Below, in pieces: positions 33,091 through 35,009 of a DNA stretch of 35,009 nucleotides. Source of the DNA: Candidatus Omnitrophota bacterium (lineage in GTDB: Bacteria; Omnitrophota; Gorgyraeia; 2-01-FULL-45-10); assembly GCA_028715345.1 (NCBI GenBank), contig JAQUSB010000019.1, forward strand, positions 1 to 35,009, written 5' to 3'. The position numbers and the translations under genes are program-made. A model generated the notes under the pieces. It was not told the origin of the DNA and did not search any database. It saw only the letters and a program-made list of their open reading frames with translations. Position 1 is the first letter of the stretch; every line of letters starts with the position of its first letter.

Positions 33091-33819
33091 TTAGACTTTG
33101 AACCTTTCCGGCAATTTTTTTAACGCCGCCTTCGAAATGACCATGTTGTCGCACTTGAGGACGTCTATCGTGTTGAAATCTTTATAATTCTTCACCGAAA
33201 CTTCCTGCAAATTCCTGGAAGCTATCTTCACTTTGGGGTCAACGGCATCCAGAATAAAAAGGCTTTTACCTTCGAGCTTCAGCGCGTCGACCACGGATTT
33301 AAATTGTTTCGTCTTCGCTTCCGCGATCTCGACGGCGCTTATACCGACCAGCTTTTCGTCGTTCAGCTTCGAATTGATGCTGGACAGGAACGCCAGCCTC
33401 TTCACTTTTTTCGGAAGCTCGCGATGGAAATCCCGCGTATGAGGGCCGAATATGGATCCGCCGTGCCTCCATAAAGGAGACCTGGTGGAACCCGCGCGCG
33501 CTTGTCCCGTGCCCTTTTGCCTGTACGGCTTCTTGCCGCCGCCGGAAACATCGCCGCGCGTCTTCGTCGAGGCATTGCCCTGCCTCTGGTTCGAATTATA
33601 TACCACTATCGCGTGGTAAAGCACCTCTTTATTGACTTCGCCGTTGAATAAATTCTTATCCAGCTTAAGCTGCTCTACCTCTTTGCCCTTCATATCGTAA
33701 ACCGGTATCGAGAACTCCCCGTCTTTTTTGCTCTTAGGGCTTTCGGTCTTCGCCTTCTCGATATTCGTTTTTATCTTTCTGGCTTTTGCTTTTCTTGGAT
33801 TCTCTTTATTAGATTTCAT
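33091..33819 (-). CDS. rplD: 50S ribosomal protein L4 with basic N-terminal extension
   Basis: The core from about residue 35 matches L4: FSIPVYDMKGKEVEQLKL, STKTRGDVSGGGKKPYRQKG, TGQARAGSTRSPLWRHGGSI and FGPHTRDFHRELPKKVKR, plus the C-terminal NTIDVLKCDNMVISKAALKK. The first 34 residues (SNKENPRKAKARKIKTNIEK and on) are an added lysine-rich stretch; typical L4 is about 205. In E. coli L4 represses its own operon, but no regulatory leader can be examined here because tuf lies upstream. Confidence 0.98.
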   Translation of the reverse strand: MKSNKENPRKAKARKIKTNIEKAKTESPKSKKDGEFSIPVYDMKGKEVEQLKLDKNLFNGEVNKEVLYHAIVVYNSNQRQGNASTKTRGDVSGGGKKPYRQKGTGQARAGSTRSPLWRHGGSIFGPHTRDFHRELPKKVKRLAFLSSINSKLNDEKLVGISAVEIAEAKTKQFKSVVDALKLEGKSLFILDAVDPKVKIASRNLQEVSVKNYKDFNTIDVLKCDNMVISKAALKKLPERFKV

Positions 33820-33827
33820 TTTTATCT

Positions 33828-34532
33828 CTATTTCTTTTGGGTCTGGCCTTTTACGCCTTTTTTAGAGAGCGTGGGGGCCTGTTTACGTTTTACAAATCCT
33901 TTCGGACGTTTCCTGGCTTCTTTTACTATAAGAAAACCGTTCTTATGCCCCGGCACGTTGCCTTTTACAAGGATCAGGTTATTCGCCTTATCGACATCGA
34001 TAACTTCCAGGTTCTGGACGGTGATCTTCTCGACGCCCATATGCCCGGGGAGATGATGGCCTTTGGTCACTCGGCCGAGACGTGCGCCGGACTGCAAAGA
34101 TCCTATAGCTCTGTGGAACATGGAGCCGTGCCCTGCCTCGCCGCCCGTCCAATTCCAGCGCCTGACTCCGCCCTGGAACCCCTTACCTATCGAAGTGCCC
34201 GTAACATCGACATAATCGCCTTTGGCGAATATATCTGCCTCGATCTTTTGTCCGACTTTATAAGGCGCGGTATCGGCCACACGGATCTCTTTAACGAATC
34301 TAGCCGGAGCAGCGGCGCCCGCTTTTTTAAACCTCACCTTATCGGGATTATTTACCGTCTTCTCCCTGCGCGTGCCGAAACCCACCTGAATGGCGTTGTA
34401 ACCGTCGTTATCCTTCGTCTTGACCTGCATGACCTGGCATGGTCCTGCCTCGATCAACGTCACCGGAACTATCTTGCCGGTCTCGTTGTAAACGTTCGTC
34501 ATTCCTATTTTTTTACCCAGTATGCCTATCAT
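33828..34532 (-). CDS. rplC: 50S ribosomal protein L3
   Basis: The 234-residue protein begins IGILGKKIGMTNVYNETGKI and has GKGFQGGVRRWNWTGGEAGH, LQSGARLGRVTKGHHLPGHM and ILVKGNVPGHKNGFLIVKEA, the L3 core with the loop that reaches the peptidyl transferase centre. A 20-residue basic tail follows. A 44-base gap separates it from rpsJ, the longest gap in the early part of the operon, but no convincing signal was found there. Confidence 0.99.
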   Translation of the reverse strand: MIGILGKKIGMTNVYNETGKIVPVTLIEAGPCQVMQVKTKDNDGYNAIQVGFGTRREKTVNNPDKVRFKKAGAAAPARFVKEIRVADTAPYKVGQKIEADIFAKGDYVDVTGTSIGKGFQGGVRRWNWTGGEAGHGSMFHRAIGSLQSGARLGRVTKGHHLPGHMGVEKITVQNLEVIDVDKANNLILVKGNVPGHKNGFLIVKEARKRPKGFVKRKQAPTLSKKGVKGQTQKK

Positions 34533-34576
34533 AATTTTATCGTCTCTTTTACAGCTCGAAGCTTACGGCTTAAAGC

Positions 34577-34891
34577 TTATTTTATCTCAACGTACACACC
34601 AGCCGGCAGATCCAGCTTCTTAAGCGCGTCTATCGTTTTGGATGTGGGGCTTATTATATCCAGGATACGCTTATGAGTCTTGATCTGGAACTGGTCCCGC
34701 GACTTTTTGTCGACGTGCGGCGATCTTAAGACCGTGAAGATCTCTCTCTTGGTCGGCAGGGGGATCGGGCCGGCTATATCCGCGCCTGTGCGCTTAGCCG
34801 TCTCGACTATCTCCTGGGCCGAAAGGTCCAAAAGCCTGTGATCGTACGCTATCAATTTGATCCGTATTTTTTGAGGTGCTTGCTGTGCCAT
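34577..34891 (-). CDS. rpsJ: 30S ribosomal protein S10 (NusE)
   Basis: The 104-residue protein shows [40 protein letters not shown] and [18 protein letters not shown]. It is both a head protein of the 30S subunit and, as NusE, a transcription antitermination partner. It lies three bases behind the tuf stop, so tuf and the S10 operon are co-transcribed. Confidence 0.99.
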   Translation of the reverse strand: MAQQAPQKIRIKLIAYDHRLLDLSAQEIVETAKRTGADIAGPIPLPTKREIFTVLRSPHVDKKSRDQFQIKTHKRILDIISPTSKTIDALKKLDLPAGVYVEIK

Positions 34892-34894
34892 TGT

Positions 34895-35009
34895 TTACTC
34901 TATGACTTCGGTTACTACCCCTGCTCCTACGGTGTGGCCGCCTTCGCGGATGGCGAAGCGCAGTTCCTTTTCCATAGCAATAGGGGTGATTAAGACTACT
35001 TCGAACTGG
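34895..35009 (-). CDS. tuf: elongation factor Tu, C-terminal fragment (runs off the right edge)
   Basis: The last 37 codons are in the window and read [20 protein letters not shown], then [17 protein letters not shown] and a TAA stop. [12 protein letters not shown] is the invariant end of domain 3 of EF-Tu; most bacterial versions end VVTKI or similar, here VVTEVIE. The rest lies beyond the window. The gene is three bases before rpsJ. Confidence 0.97.
   Translation of the reverse strand, partial: QFEVVLITPIAMEKELRFAIREGGHTVGAGVVTEVIE

Noticed and set aside
34533..34576. Regulatory hairpin between rpsJ and rplC
   Set aside because: Two AAGCTT hexamers lie close together but are each palindromic, and no extended stem forms.

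Overview
The window is a bacterial chromosome segment in which every gene I can support lies on the minus strand, so transcription runs from the right edge to the left edge. There is no phage, IS element, CRISPR array or RNA gene that I can see, and no gene-free stretch longer than about 140 bases. The organism looks Gram-negative (a LpxL/HtrB-type acyltransferase and many signal-peptide surface proteins), with moderate GC and frequent GTG and TTG starts. The mix of an S10-spc-alpha ribosomal cluster with adk-map-infA-rpmJ, Zn-binding S4/S14/L36/L24, no L30, a UgtP-like glycolipid synthase and large PKD/beta-helix secreted proteins fits an uncultured lineage such as Omnitrophota. That placement is an inference from gene content, not proven by the sequence.

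Right block (about 19.3-35.0 kb): the tail of tuf, then rpsJ-rplC-rplD-rplW-rplB-rpsS-rplV-rpsC-rplP-rpmC-rpsQ-rplN-rplX-rplE-rpsN-rpsH-rplF-rplR-rpsE-rplO-secY-adk-map-infA-rpmJ-rpsM-rpsK-rpsD-rpoA-rplQ. It is tightly packed and closed by a clear intrinsic terminator behind rplQ. Several ribosomal proteins carry low-complexity Lys/Ala/Pro tails, and rpmD is absent from its usual place.

Middle block (about 8.0-19.3 kb): a strong sigma70-type promoter starts a second polycistron of thirteen overlapping or nearly touching genes. They are a class I aminotransferase, a two-subunit LeuCD-type aconitase-family hydratase, isocitrate dehydrogenase, malate dehydrogenase, dihydrolipoamide dehydrogenase, LipB, LipA, a free-standing 76-residue lipoyl domain, then three membrane-lipid or envelope genes (MGDG-synthase/UgtP-like, LpxL-like, family 2 glycosyltransferase) and a corrinoid adenosyltransferase. 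Together the first nine suggest a citrate-to-2-oxoglutarate and malate/oxaloacetate/aspartate module joined to lipoate metabolism, but citrate synthase and the E1/E2 subunits of a 2-oxoacid dehydrogenase are not here.

Left block (1-8.0 kb): a consensus promoter drives one 1806-residue secreted protein with three 145-residue tandem repeats, Ig-like and PKD domains, a concanavalin-like module, a glucoamylase-like (PF10091/GH144-type) domain and a C-terminal parallel beta-helix. A further promoter drives an A+T-richer surface-protein operon: an exported W-x-I-containing protein with two candidate in-frame starts, a two-Ig-domain PapD/DUF916-like protein, and a Ser/Gly/Pro-rich secreted protein that runs off the left edge.
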